64,000 nucleotides of DNA from Pseudomonas umsongensis (GTDB taxonomy: Bacteria; Pseudomonadota; Gammaproteobacteria; Pseudomonadales; Pseudomonadaceae): positions 1,240,001 to 1,304,000 of the forward strand of contig NZ_NIWU01000001.1 of NCBI RefSeq assembly GCF_002236105.1, given 5' to 3'. Shown here in pieces: positions 33,649 through 41,762 of this stretch. The translations under genes were made by a program, and so were the position numbers. The first letter of the stretch is position 1. The number at the start of each line of letters is the position of its first letter. The notes under the pieces were generated by a model. It saw only the letters and a list, made by a program, of their open reading frames with translations. It searched no databases and was not told where the DNA came from.

Positions 33649-35166
33649 ATGAAACCTTCGATGGCATTAAAGCCTCTGGTTTTCGCAATTGCTGCGGTCA
33701 TGGCTGTTGCTGTACAAGCTGGGCAAAACGATCGGCGTGGTAACCATCATCACAACGGAGGCCACCACACCCCTCCTGCAAAAATGATCCCTATCAGTGC
33801 GACTGCCAATGCTCACGACAGACAGAGCAGCACCAACAATCGCATCTGGAATGAAGGGGTAGAAAACTCGGCCGAGATGAGCAGTTCGGCCCAAGGCGCA
33901 AGTGGCAACGTCGGCGTCAACGTGGCGGCAGGTAACGGCAACCAGCAAGACAACGCCGCCGCCATCGCCAACGCAGCCTCCGACAACGCCGCGATCGACA
34001 ACAGCTTCGTGTTCGGCACGGCCACTGCCTCCGCCGACGTGCGGCAAACCAGCAACCGTAACGTCGTCCACAACTTCGGCGTAACCAACTCTGCCGTGAT
34101 GAGTGGATCCGCCGATGGCAGCAGCGGTAACGTGGGTGTCAACATTGCTGGCGGCGACCTGAACCAGCAGAAAAACACCATGGCAATTGCCAACACCAAT
34201 GCCCCACTGGGTAGCGCAAGAGCCACCGCCTCCGCCAACCAGGACGGTCCTGGCTTGATCGTGAATAACACCGCTGACCGGACCTATCGCGTGGATACCA
34301 TTACGGTTACCAAAACCGCAAGCGGTAGTGCCTCTCGCGAGAAATCCTTCGAGGCTAGCGGCAGTCAAAGCGCTTCGTCGAGCTGGGCCGCTGCCGGTTC
34401 CAAAAACTCTAGCTCCAGCGGTTCCTTCAGCCTGGATGCAAGCGGTTCCAAAAGCAGCAATGCAAGCGGATCCAACAGCAGCAGCGCAAGCGGTTCCTTC
34501 AGCCTGGATGCAAGCGGTTCCAACAGCAGCGCTGCAAGTGGTTCCAATAGCAGCAGTGCAAGCGGTTCATCGAGTGCTTCTTTGAATGCTTCCCTGGACG
34601 CTTCCCTGGACGCTGCGGCGGCGTCTTCCCACTCCACTACCGTCAACAATGGCTGGGGCGATCGCACCCGCAGCAGAGAGTCCGATGCATCGCTTACCGC
34701 TTCGCTTAGCGCTTCGCTTGACGTGTCGGTAGACAAATCATACGACAAATCGCGCGAATCCTCGTTCGACAGGTCTCGCGAATCCTCGTTCGACAAGTCT
34801 CTCGATGTCTCGTACGACAAATCCCGTGAATCCTCGTACGACAAATCGCGCGATTCCTCGTTCGAAAAATCGTTCGACACTTCGTTCGAGAAAGCCAACG
34901 CGTCGTCGTATGACAAATCGGGCAGCAAGTCGTCCGAATCCGAGTACGCAAAAGCGAAAAGCTGGAGCGAAAGCAGCTCTTATGATTTGAGCAACACCTA
35001 CTCTTATCAAGTGCTGACTCCAACCGGCTGGGCCAACCCTGTAACCAACACTGCAACCCTGAGCGGTTCGGTGAACGGCGGCAGCGGCAACCTGGGCGTC
35101 AACGTGGCTGCTGGTGTGGGCAACCAACAAAGCAACTCGTTGGCCATCTCCAACCAATCGTTCTAA
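33649..35166 (+). CDS. fapC: FapC, major amyloid subunit with extended repeat linker
   Basis: A 505-residue secreted protein, longer than the 250-340 residues known from well-studied strains. After a signal peptide (residues 1-24, ending VAVQAG) come repeat R1 (about 52-108, core GNVGVNVAAGNGNQQDNAAA), R2 (about 125-182, core GNVGVNIAGGDLNQQKNTMA) and, at the end, R3 (about 450-503, core GNLGVNVAAGVGNQQSNSLA). The linker between R2 and R3 is about 265 residues. It holds two exact-length 24-residue Ser/Gly/Asp units (34417-34488 and 34489-34560) and eight consecutive octapeptides of the form S-Y/F-D/E-K-S-R-E-S (34738-34929). No cysteine occurs anywhere. FapC polymerises into the extracellular amyloid that stiffens biofilms. 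A terminator hairpin follows. Confidence 0.92.
   Translation: MKPSMALKPLVFAIAAVMAVAVQAGQNDRRGNHHHNGGHHTPPAKMIPISATANAHDRQSSTNNRIWNEGVENSAEMSSSAQGASGNVGVNVAAGNGNQQDNAAAIANAASDNAAIDNSFVFGTATASADVRQTSNRNVVHNFGVTNSAVMSGSADGSSGNVGVNIAGGDLNQQKNTMAIANTNAPLGSARATASANQDGPGLIVNNTADRTYRVDTITVTKTASGSASREKSFEASGSQSASSSWAAAGSKNSSSSGSFSLDASGSKSSNASGSNSSSASGSFSLDASGSNSSAASGSNSSSASGSSSASLNASLDASLDAAAASSHSTTVNNGWGDRTRSRESDASLTASLSASLDVSVDKSYDKSRESSFDRSRESSFDKSLDVSYDKSRESSYDKSRDSSFEKSFDTSFEKANASSYDKSGSKSSESEYAKAKSWSESSSYDLSNTYSYQVLTPTGWANPVTNTATLSGSVNGGSGNLGVNVAAGVGNQQSNSLAISNQSF
34417..34560 (+). repeat. Two tandem 72-bp repeats in fapC linker
   Basis: Units 34417-34488 and 34489-34560 both begin AGCGGTTCCTTCAGCCTGGA and encode 24 residues starting SGSFSLDASGS. 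A third, degenerate start (AGCGGTTCATCGAGT) follows at 34561. The near-identical DNA suggests recent duplication. Confidence 0.85.
34738..34929 (+). repeat. Eight tandem 24-bp (octapeptide) repeats in fapC linker
   Basis: Eight in-frame 24-base units encode SYDKSRES, SFDRSRES, SFDKSLDV, SYDKSRES, SYDKSRDS, SFEKSFDT, SFEKANAS and SYDKSGSK (residues about 364-427). Each has an aromatic at position 2, an acidic residue at 3 and, in most, a basic residue at 4 and 6. Confidence 0.85.
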
Positions 35167-35179
35167 TGCTGTCAGTCGA

Positions 35180-35201
35180 GGCCCCCTTCCGGGGGCCTTT
35201 T
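35180..35201 (+). terminator. Intrinsic terminator/attenuator between fapC and fapD
   Basis: GGCCCCC (35180-35186), loop TTCC and GGGGGCC (35191-35197) followed by TTTT form a standard rho-independent terminator 14 bases after the fapC stop and 27 bases before fapD. Partial read-through would make far more fapABC than fapDEF message. Confidence 0.85.
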
Positions 35202-35227
35202 CAACCCAACCAGAAGGCGTCCCCACC

Positions 35228-35908
35228 ATGCGTATTATCGCCTTGGCAATCTTGCTCTGCGTGTCCAGTGTGATCGAGGCTGCACAACTGCCGCTGTCTG
35301 TCCTGCCAGGCGGTGCGGTGGTGTACAAGCCGATCCAGAGCATTCGCGAGCGCAAATTTGCCGACCTGGTGCAGCAGAAAACCGATTTCAGTTGCGGCGC
35401 CGCTGCGCTGGCGACCATCTTGCGCCAGGCCTACTGGCTTGACGTAGACGAAGAACAGATCATCGAAGGCATGCTGTCTCACTCCGACCAGGATCTGGTC
35501 CGCGTCCAGGGCTTCTCCATGCTCGACATGAAGCGCTACGTGGAAAGTCTCGGGATGCGGGCGCGTGGCTATCGTGTATCACCTGAATCTTTGAAGGAGA
35601 TCAGGATTCCGGTGGTGGTACTCATGGACATCCGTGGCTACAAACACTTTGTGGTCATGCAAAGAGTCCATAACGACTGGGTCTATATCGGCGATCCGGT
35701 ACTCGGGCATAAACGCTACAAAGTCGATGACTTTATCAAAGGCTGGAACGGCATCATCTTTGCCGTCATCGGCCAAGGCTACGACAAAAATAATGCATTG
35801 CTCGACCCGCCCCTGCCGCTGACTGCCAAGAACCGCGTAAATACCTTCAGCCCGGTGCAGGACGCAGAGTTGATGGATTTCGGCTTCATACAAAGCGACT
35901 TCTTCTAA
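35228..35908 (+). CDS. fapD: FapD, C39-family cysteine protease of amyloid export
   Basis: A 226-residue protein with a signal peptide (MRIIALAILLCVSSVIEAA) and a peptidase C39 domain. The catalytic Cys56 lies in KTDFSCGAAALATIL, His140 in RGYKHFVVMQ and Asp156 in YIGDPVLGHKRY. C39 domains are usually the leader-peptidase part of bacteriocin ABC exporters; here the domain is free, without ATPase or membrane region, and works in the periplasm to process or allow export of Fap subunits. AGAAGG about ten bases upstream supports ATG 35228. It lies after the fapC terminator. Confidence 0.9.
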   Translation: MRIIALAILLCVSSVIEAAQLPLSVLPGGAVVYKPIQSIRERKFADLVQQKTDFSCGAAALATILRQAYWLDVDEEQIIEGMLSHSDQDLVRVQGFSMLDMKRYVESLGMRARGYRVSPESLKEIRIPVVVLMDIRGYKHFVVMQRVHNDWVYIGDPVLGHKRYKVDDFIKGWNGIIFAVIGQGYDKNNALLDPPLPLTAKNRVNTFSPVQDAELMDFGFIQSDFF

Positions 35909-35941
35909 TAACAAGCGAGCATGATGCTCCGGGAGTATCCA

Positions 35942-36688
35942 ATGAAGACTCCAATCTGGCTGGCCGTCGCTTGCCTGGCCGCCAGCCTGCCGATCCATGC
36001 AGAAATATTGAAACCCATTGAGTTGAGCGACCAGGAACTGGCAAGCCTGCGCGGGCGTTATGTCTTGCCGGGACGGATCATCAGTTTCGGTATTGCCATG
36101 ACCAGTACCTGGCAAAACGCCAACGGAGAAGTGATCGGGGCAACGTCCTCGATGCAAATTCAACAGTCGACCATCAAGCCACAATTCTATGTGTCGTTGA
36201 TCGACGAAAAAGGCACTGGCTCAGCGCGTACCCAAAGCACCGGCACTGGCACGGTCACCGGCGGTGGCGGCCTCAACAGCACTGAAGGCGTCACTCAAGT
36301 CGTGCGGGCTGCCGGCGACAACAACAGTGCCTACAACAACGTCGATATCAACGTTACCAAGGCCAACCAGGCGCCAGCCACGCCACAGCAGGGCCAGGCA
36401 CTTGCCGCGGGCTCAACTTTGGTTGGCTCCAATGGCGCGGGAACGCTGAGCGTTTCCTCGAGCGGTACTGGGGTGCAACTGAACATCATCGCCAACAACA
36501 ACCAGGGCAGTACCATGCAACGCCTGGCCCAGGGTGGATTGATGCAGAACACGACGTTGCTCGGCAATAGCAACCAAGTCAGGAACCTCACATCGTTGAA
36601 TGTCGTGCTGCGTGACAACATGGCGACAGCCGGCTCACTGAACGGCAACCTGGACCAGCTCAAAGGTCTTCGCACTCAAGGATTCTGA
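35942..36688 (+). CDS. fapE: FapE, minor amyloid component
   Basis: A 248-residue secreted protein. The start ATG 35942 has GGGAG seven bases upstream; the ATG 35921 reading would add seven residues before the signal peptide. The signal peptide is MKTPIWLAVACLAASLPIHA. The opening LSDQELASLRGRYVLPGRIISFGI is a compact N-terminal domain, also seen in bacteriocin-like leader sequences. The rest is Gln, Asn, Thr and Gly-rich (MQIQQSTIKPQFYVSLID, NNSAYNNVDINVTKANQ, NSNQVRNLTSLNVVLRDN), similar to beta-helical amyloid segments. FapE is found in small amount in purified fibres in studied strains. Confidence 0.87.
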   Translation: MKTPIWLAVACLAASLPIHAEILKPIELSDQELASLRGRYVLPGRIISFGIAMTSTWQNANGEVIGATSSMQIQQSTIKPQFYVSLIDEKGTGSARTQSTGTGTVTGGGGLNSTEGVTQVVRAAGDNNSAYNNVDINVTKANQAPATPQQGQALAAGSTLVGSNGAGTLSVSSSGTGVQLNIIANNNQGSTMQRLAQGGLMQNTTLLGNSNQVRNLTSLNVVLRDNMATAGSLNGNLDQLKGLRTQGF

Positions 36689-36734
36689 TCTACGCTCAGT
36701 CTCATCATTTGTAGTCAGAAGGGACGGCTAACCC

Positions 36735-38015
36735 ATGCACCGATCGTTAACGTTCAGAGTTATCGTTTGTCTGAGTAGCCTGGCACCGGCCCCATTGCTA
36801 TACGCAGCACCGGACCCCCAGGTAGAAGCACTAAAACAAGAACTCATGGAGTTGAAACAGCGTTACGAAGCACAACAGAACGCGCTGATGGTCCTTGAAC
36901 AGCGCGTTCGACAAGTTGAAGAAGCTCCTGCGACACCTGCGCCCAAACGCCTGACCAAGTCCCCCGCGGAATCGCCCAAGAGTGGCCAGACGTTGGCTGC
37001 CGGCGCGCCCGGAACCACTGGCAGCTCCTACGGGCAGTCGCTCAAGGATGACTCGGAACCGGCACAAAGCGTATCCAACCTGTACGACGAAGCCAGCGGG
37101 TTCTTCGGCGGCGGCAAGTTCAGCGTCGAAACCGGCCTGACCTACACGCACTACGATACCCGTGCGCTGACGCTCAATGGCTTCCTGGCACTGGACTCGA
37201 TTTTCCTCGGCAACATCAACCTGGACCGCATCAAGGCCGACAACTGGACACTGGACCTGACCGCCCGCTACAACGTAGCGCAACGCTGGCAGTTCGACAT
37301 TAACGTCCCCGTGATCTATCGCGAGTCTACGTACTCCTCCGGTGGCGCCGGCGGCGCCGCCAACGGGGTTTCAGACGAAACCGTTACCCGCGACCCGGCC
37401 ATCGGCGATGTGAACGTTGGCGTGGCCTACAAATTCCTCGACGAGTCGGCCAACCTGCCCGACGCGGTGGCGACACTGCGCATCAAGGCGCCAACCGGGG
37501 AAGACCCTTACGGTATCAAGCTGATCGAGGTCCCGGGCAACGATAACCTCGCGGTACCCGAAGACTTGCCGACCGGCAATGGTGTCTGGTCGATCACCCC
37601 GGGGATCTCGCTGGTCAAGACCTTCGACCCGGCCGTGCTGTTCGGCAGCTTGGCCTACACCTACAACATGGAGGACTCTTTCAGCGACATCAGCCCTCAG
37701 GTCAATTCCAAGGTGCCCGGGGACGTGAAACTGGGCGATTCCTGGCAGATCGGCGCCGGCATTGCCTTCGCCTTGAACGAGAAGATGAGTATGTCGTTCT
37801 CCTTCACCGATCAGTTCGCACGCAAGAGCAAGATCAAGCCGGACGGCGGCGATTGGCAATCGATCTCCAACAGCGACTACAACTCGGCCAACTTCAACAT
37901 CGGCATGACCTTGGCCGCCACCGACAACCTTACGATCGTTCCCAACCTGGCCATCGGCCTGACCGACGACTCGCCGGACTTTTCCTTCAGCCTGAAATTC
38001 CCGTACTACTTCTGA
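36735..38015 (+). CDS. fapF: FapF, outer-membrane amyloid secretion pore
   Basis: A 426-residue outer-membrane protein. The signal peptide ([17 protein letters not shown]) is followed by a short coiled coil (about 26-62, [20 protein letters not shown]) that trimerises and gates the channel in the known structure, then a Pro/Ser/Gly linker (about 62-110). From about residue 120 the sequence alternates beta strands of a barrel ([19 protein letters not shown] ... [11 protein letters not shown]), ending in a terminal Phe. FapF forms a trimeric 12-strand channel that secretes FapB, FapC and FapE. A strong terminator follows at 38024. Confidence 0.92.
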   Translation: MHRSLTFRVIVCLSSLAPAPLLYAAPDPQVEALKQELMELKQRYEAQQNALMVLEQRVRQVEEAPATPAPKRLTKSPAESPKSGQTLAAGAPGTTGSSYGQSLKDDSEPAQSVSNLYDEASGFFGGGKFSVETGLTYTHYDTRALTLNGFLALDSIFLGNINLDRIKADNWTLDLTARYNVAQRWQFDINVPVIYRESTYSSGGAGGAANGVSDETVTRDPAIGDVNVGVAYKFLDESANLPDAVATLRIKAPTGEDPYGIKLIEVPGNDNLAVPEDLPTGNGVWSITPGISLVKTFDPAVLFGSLAYTYNMEDSFSDISPQVNSKVPGDVKLGDSWQIGAGIAFALNEKMSMSFSFTDQFARKSKIKPDGGDWQSISNSDYNSANFNIGMTLAATDNLTIVPNLAIGLTDDSPDFSFSLKFPYYF

Positions 38016-38023
38016 CCCACGAC

Positions 38024-38064
38024 AAAGCCCCGTTGCGACTTCAATCGCAACGGGGCTTTTTCTT
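38024..38064 (+). terminator. Terminator after fapF
   Basis: A perfect 15-base stem AAAGCCCCGTTGCGA / TCGCAACGGGGCTTT (38024-38038 and 38045-38059) with a six-base loop, followed by T-rich TTCTTTC. It ends the fap operon. Confidence 0.9.
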
Positions 38065-38067
38065 TCT

Positions 38068-38165
38068 GTAAGAGCGAGCATGCTCGCGATGGTCCTCAAC
38101 GATTACGCGGGAAGCCTGGCACCCCGTGGTGTCCTGTGGTCCATCGCGAGCGGGCTCGCTCCTAC
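38068..38165. repeat. REP-type inverted pair
   Basis: GTAAGAGCGAGCATGCTCGCGATGG and CCATCGCGAGCGGGCTCGCTCCTAC face each other across about 50 bases. It is located between the fap terminator and the convergent sigma-54 activator gene. Confidence 0.8.
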
Positions 38166-38175
38166 AGTATCGGGT

Positions 38176-39501
38176 TCAGCGAATTTGATGCTTGTGCAAC
38201 AACCGGTAGAAGGTCGGCCTGGATATCCCCAGCACCTTGGCGGCAATGCTCAGGTTGTCGCTGTGGCGGTTTAGTACATCACACAAGGCCTGGCGCTCTG
38301 CCCGGTGTTTGTAGTCTTCCAGCGTGCCCATCGGCGCGGCAACGGTGTGATGGCTGATCAGCCCGAGGTCACGCGCTTCGATCTGCCGGCCCTCGGCCAG
38401 CACCAACCCGCGCCGAACCCGGTTGGCCAGCTCGCGCACATTGCCCGGCCAGTCATGTTTGCCCATGGCTATCAGTGCGTCTTCGCTGAAGCTGCGGGGA
38501 CGGCGGCCAGTTTCATGGCTGTAGAAATGGGAAAAATGGTTGGCCAGCATAGACAGGTCGCCATTGCGCTCACGCAGGGGCGCGGTCGCGACTTGCAACA
38601 CGTTCAAACGATAATACAAGTCTTCGCGAAAGCCTTTTTTTTCAATCGCCGCTTCAAGATCGACATGGGTTGCCGCCAGTACCCGCACATCCACCGGAAT
38701 CGGCTGACTGCCGCCCACCCGCTCGATGTGTTTTTCCTGGAGGAACCGCAACAGGCTCGCCTGCAGTTCCAGGGGCAGATCACCGATCTCGTCGAGAAAC
38801 AGCGTGCCGCCGTTGGCCGCTTCGATCCGCCCGACCTTACGTTGATGGGCACCCGTAAAGGCGCCCTTCTCGTGGCCAAACAGCTCGGACTGGATCAGGT
38901 GCTCGGGAATAGCCCCGCAATTGATAGCGACAAAGGGCTTGCTGTGGCGCAGGGATTGTCGATGCAGCGTACGCGCCACCAATTCTTTACCAGTACCGCT
39001 TTCGCCACGAATCAACACCGGCGATTCGGTGGGCGCCAGCTTGCTCAGTAACTTGCGCAATTCGCGTATGGGCTTGCTGTCGCCCAGCAGTTCGTGCTCA
39101 GGCTGATCGATATGAACCGTGCCCTGTCCGCGCAGCCGCGCCATGCCAAAGGCCCGACCCAATGTGACCTGGACCCTGGAGACATCGAACGGCAAGGTAT
39201 GAAAATCGAAAAACCACTCGCAGACAAAGTCCCCGACATTCTGTAGCCGCAGGACATCCTGATTGAGTACGGCGATCCACTCGGTACCGCTTCGGCTGAT
39301 CACCTCTTTGACGGTATCCGGATGCTCAAGGTGAAAGGGCTGTAATCGTAACAAGCCCACGTCACAACTTCGATCGGCGGCGTTGTCCAGCGAACAGCTA
39401 TCAACGTCCCATCCCACGGAGCGTAATCCCGGCAGCAAACGATGGCAGTCGTCGCAGGGATCCACCACTAATAAACGACGTAACGCAGGCGCTTCGTTCA
39501 T
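38176..39501 (-). CDS. Sigma-54-dependent enhancer-binding protein (VpsR-like N-terminus)
   Basis: A 441-residue activator. The N-terminal about 130 residues (RRLLVVDPCDDCHRLLPGL onward) resemble a VpsR-type receiver-like domain without a clear phosphorylation site. The AAA+ domain (about 140-365) has Walker A GESGTGKE, the sigma-54 contact loop GAFTGA within HEKGAFTGAHQRKVGR, Walker B GGTLFLDEIGDLP and the arginine region FREDLYYRLNVL. The C-terminal Fis-type HTH is DNLSIAAKVLGISRPTFYRLLHKH. It requires sigma-54 promoters; the only such promoter I see in the window is upstream of fapA, so it is a good candidate activator of the amyloid operon. The VpsR/FleQ relatives often bind cyclic di-GMP, which is not shown here. 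Confidence 0.9.
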   Translation of the reverse strand: MNEAPALRRLLVVDPCDDCHRLLPGLRSVGWDVDSCSLDNAADRSCDVGLLRLQPFHLEHPDTVKEVISRSGTEWIAVLNQDVLRLQNVGDFVCEWFFDFHTLPFDVSRVQVTLGRAFGMARLRGQGTVHIDQPEHELLGDSKPIRELRKLLSKLAPTESPVLIRGESGTGKELVARTLHRQSLRHSKPFVAINCGAIPEHLIQSELFGHEKGAFTGAHQRKVGRIEAANGGTLFLDEIGDLPLELQASLLRFLQEKHIERVGGSQPIPVDVRVLAATHVDLEAAIEKKGFREDLYYRLNVLQVATAPLRERNGDLSMLANHFSHFYSHETGRRPRSFSEDALIAMGKHDWPGNVRELANRVRRGLVLAEGRQIEARDLGLISHHTVAAPMGTLEDYKHRAERQALCDVLNRHSDNLSIAAKVLGISRPTFYRLLHKHQIR

Positions 39502-39844
39502 GTGATTTCCTTGACGCCAAATTTTAGGATTTTTTATTAAAAACAGTCATTTGGCGGACCTGGCTGTAACGTTAGCAAGAATTTGACGGGCGCTTGTACC
39601 GTTTGACTATAGGGCTTCTAGATAAAGAGTTATAAGAAGCGGGATTTTCCAGCCATCTGACGAAAGTTTTCTTTCATTACGCTTTCAACGCGAGGCTGTA
39701 TCCTTGGGATGCGAAAGAAAGTTGAAATTTCTTTTGCTTGAGTGTGACCTGAACCCCGGTTGCGGGCATCAGTACAAGTAACCAGCCGAACGGTAAGCCC
39801 AACCGACGGCAATTGACTTGACTGGGCCTATAGAGAGACGACCT
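39502..39844. promoter_or_regulatory. AT-rich intergenic region between activator and 88-aa protein gene
   Basis: 343 bases, noticeably AT-rich. GAAAGAAAGTTGAAATTTCTTT (about 39712-39733) has an AAAGAAA / TTTCTTT dyad, and AAAGTTTTCTTTC lies at about 39664, so a regulator may bind here. It holds the promoters of both flanking genes. No RNA gene or terminator is clear. Confidence 0.4.
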
Positions 39845-40111
39845 ATGAACGCCCCACTCCGTGTCAACGAAGCTCTTTTGATTGCCGACCGCGCATTTAA
39901 ACCGTTCAAATGCGTGGCCTGGGCCCCACAAGACGGTAATGGCGAACTGACCCTCACCGTGATCGACCGCACCAATAACAATATTGGACGCAAGCAGATC
40001 CCGAGCAGCGCCTATACCGATCCAGCGCAGCTTGAGTGCTTGCTGCAACAGGCCCGCGCCGAGCTGAGCGAAGAAGGCTACACGTTGCAATCATGGTCGA
40101 TGCCGCAATAA
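39845..40111 (+). CDS. Conserved 88-residue protein, unknown function
   Basis: A small soluble protein starting ATG 39845 with AGAGAGA upstream. It reads MNAPLRVNEALLIADRAFKP, then CVAWAPQDGNGELTLTVIDR and LECLLQQARAELSEEGYTL. No signal peptide or membrane segment is visible, and I do not recognise a domain. It has alternating strand-like segments and one C-terminal helix, consistent with a small alpha/beta fold. Codon use matches the chromosome. Placed alone, between the fap activator and the delta-60 protein, so its context says little. Confidence 0.65.
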   Translation: MNAPLRVNEALLIADRAFKPFKCVAWAPQDGNGELTLTVIDRTNNNIGRKQIPSSAYTDPAQLECLLQQARAELSEEGYTLQSWSMPQ

Positions 40112-40394
40112 CTGTATGGCGGATTACGCCAGGTAATCCGCATCCCTGGCTGGAATTATTTGGCTGTTTTTTCACGCCAAGCGCACTCAAGACGCTTTCT
40201 TACTTGAACTTCGACGCGTCCTTAATTCTTTGCTGGCTTGCCATTGGTTCGAAAAGACACTGTTGTGGCACACAACGACCCTCCGTCTGTTAGTTATGAC
40301 AGTTGTGCATTTAATCATTCAGGGATTGAATATTCTCTAGAAAGTCGCCACCGCCCAACTTCTGGATAAGGACGACTCGCAAGGAGATGCGTGC

Positions 40395-41684
40395 ATGTCA
40401 ATCCAGTCTGTTTTGGCTTTCCCGGCAATTGTCCGTGATGCTGGAAAGCTAGACACTACCTTCGCTGCCAAAGGCACCGCCCAGGTGTATTTCTTCGGCA
40501 GCACTTCAAGCTTGGCAAACGACATCGCAATTGATTCACAGGGCCGGCTATTGGTGGCGGCTAAGGTCACCCTGCCTGGTGGCAGCCGCTTTGGCCTGGC
40601 ACGTTTGCTCAGGGACGGTTCAGCGGACCTGGCTTTTGGCAAACAAGGCAGTGTCATCGGGCAATTCGAGCCGGGTTTCGAGGCCATGGCGGGAAAGGTA
40701 AACGTGCTGCCCAATGGGCACATCTTGATCGTCGGCCTGCAATACGAAAGCGAACACTGCACACTCCCCGCGCTGGCGCTGTTTGACTCGCTGGGTCAAC
40801 CGGTCAAGCGTTTTGGCGACAATGGCCGTCGCGTCGTGCGGCTGCCAGGCAACTTCTCCCAGGGCATGCGCGACGTCTGGCTACCCCCGGGCGTACCAGG
40901 CGCCGAGGCCTGCGGCGTCGACGTGCAGGACGACGGTCGCATACTGTTGGTGACCAATCATCACTTCGAACTCGCCGATCATGCCGCCATGTTGATACGG
41001 CTGACCGCAGAGGGCGCGCTGGACAACAGCTTCAATGGCCGCGGCTTTGTGATGGTCAGGCACCTGCTGATGAATACCTGGCTCAGCAGTGTGACGGTGC
41101 AAGGCGACGGCCGCATCCTGGTGGGTGGCTCGATCAATTTCCCGGAAGAAGGCCTGGTGGCCCGCTATCATGCCGATGGCAGCCTGGACAGCAGTTTTGC
41201 CCTGGATGGCTTCATGAGTTTCCTGGCATGCGGACACAGTGCCCAGGTCAGCCAAATCGTCCAGCAGGCCAACGGCGACGTGCAATGTTTTGGCAGCAGC
41301 CGCGACCCCATGCGCTGCATGGCCATGAAAATGCATGCCAATGGACGCCCGGATCATCATTGCAATGGCGGCCAGGCGCAATTACTGGAAATCGGTCGCA
41401 GCGGTTGCCAATGGACTGCCGCGCAAATGCAGCCGGACGGCAGCGTGTTGACCGCGGGCGCCACCATTGGCGGCGTCGAGGCCGACTTTGTATTGGGCCG
41501 ATACCTGCCGGGCGGGCAGCTCGATGGCGACTTTGGCGACGGCAGCGGATTTGTACGCACCCGACTGGGCCGCAGCCTTGACACAGCCACTTCAATCGCG
41601 GTGCAGAATGATGGCAACATCCTCGTCGGCGGCTATTCGCTGGACGGTACCTATCGGGCGATCGTCGCACGCTACTTGGGCTAA
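40395..41684 (+). CDS. Delta-60 repeat beta-propeller-like protein
   Basis: A 429-residue protein with no signal peptide. It has several repeats of about 50-60 residues, each with a D-x-S-F/D-x-x-F-G pattern: KLDTTFAAKGTAQVYFFG, SADLAFGKQGSVIGQF, ALDNSFNGRGFVMVRHL, SLDSSFALDGFMSF and QLDGDFGDGSGFVRTRLG. Each is followed by a strand such as VQDDGRILLVTN, VQGDGRILVGGSI and VQNDGNILVGGYSLDG. This is the delta-60 repeat family, found in many bacteria and expected to fold as a beta-propeller. Its function is unknown. CAAGGAGATGCGTGC before the ATG supports the start. The gene stands alone. Confidence 0.85.
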   Translation: MSIQSVLAFPAIVRDAGKLDTTFAAKGTAQVYFFGSTSSLANDIAIDSQGRLLVAAKVTLPGGSRFGLARLLRDGSADLAFGKQGSVIGQFEPGFEAMAGKVNVLPNGHILIVGLQYESEHCTLPALALFDSLGQPVKRFGDNGRRVVRLPGNFSQGMRDVWLPPGVPGAEACGVDVQDDGRILLVTNHHFELADHAAMLIRLTAEGALDNSFNGRGFVMVRHLLMNTWLSSVTVQGDGRILVGGSINFPEEGLVARYHADGSLDSSFALDGFMSFLACGHSAQVSQIVQQANGDVQCFGSSRDPMRCMAMKMHANGRPDHHCNGGQAQLLEIGRSGCQWTAAQMQPDGSVLTAGATIGGVEADFVLGRYLPGGQLDGDFGDGSGFVRTRLGRSLDTATSIAVQNDGNILVGGYSLDGTYRAIVARYLG

Positions 41685-41762
41685 CTCGATAGACTTTTCC
41701 TACGCTTGATCTTCTGTTCGGCTTACGGCAAGTTGCGCGCTTCTTAACTCAAGGAGTAGCCG

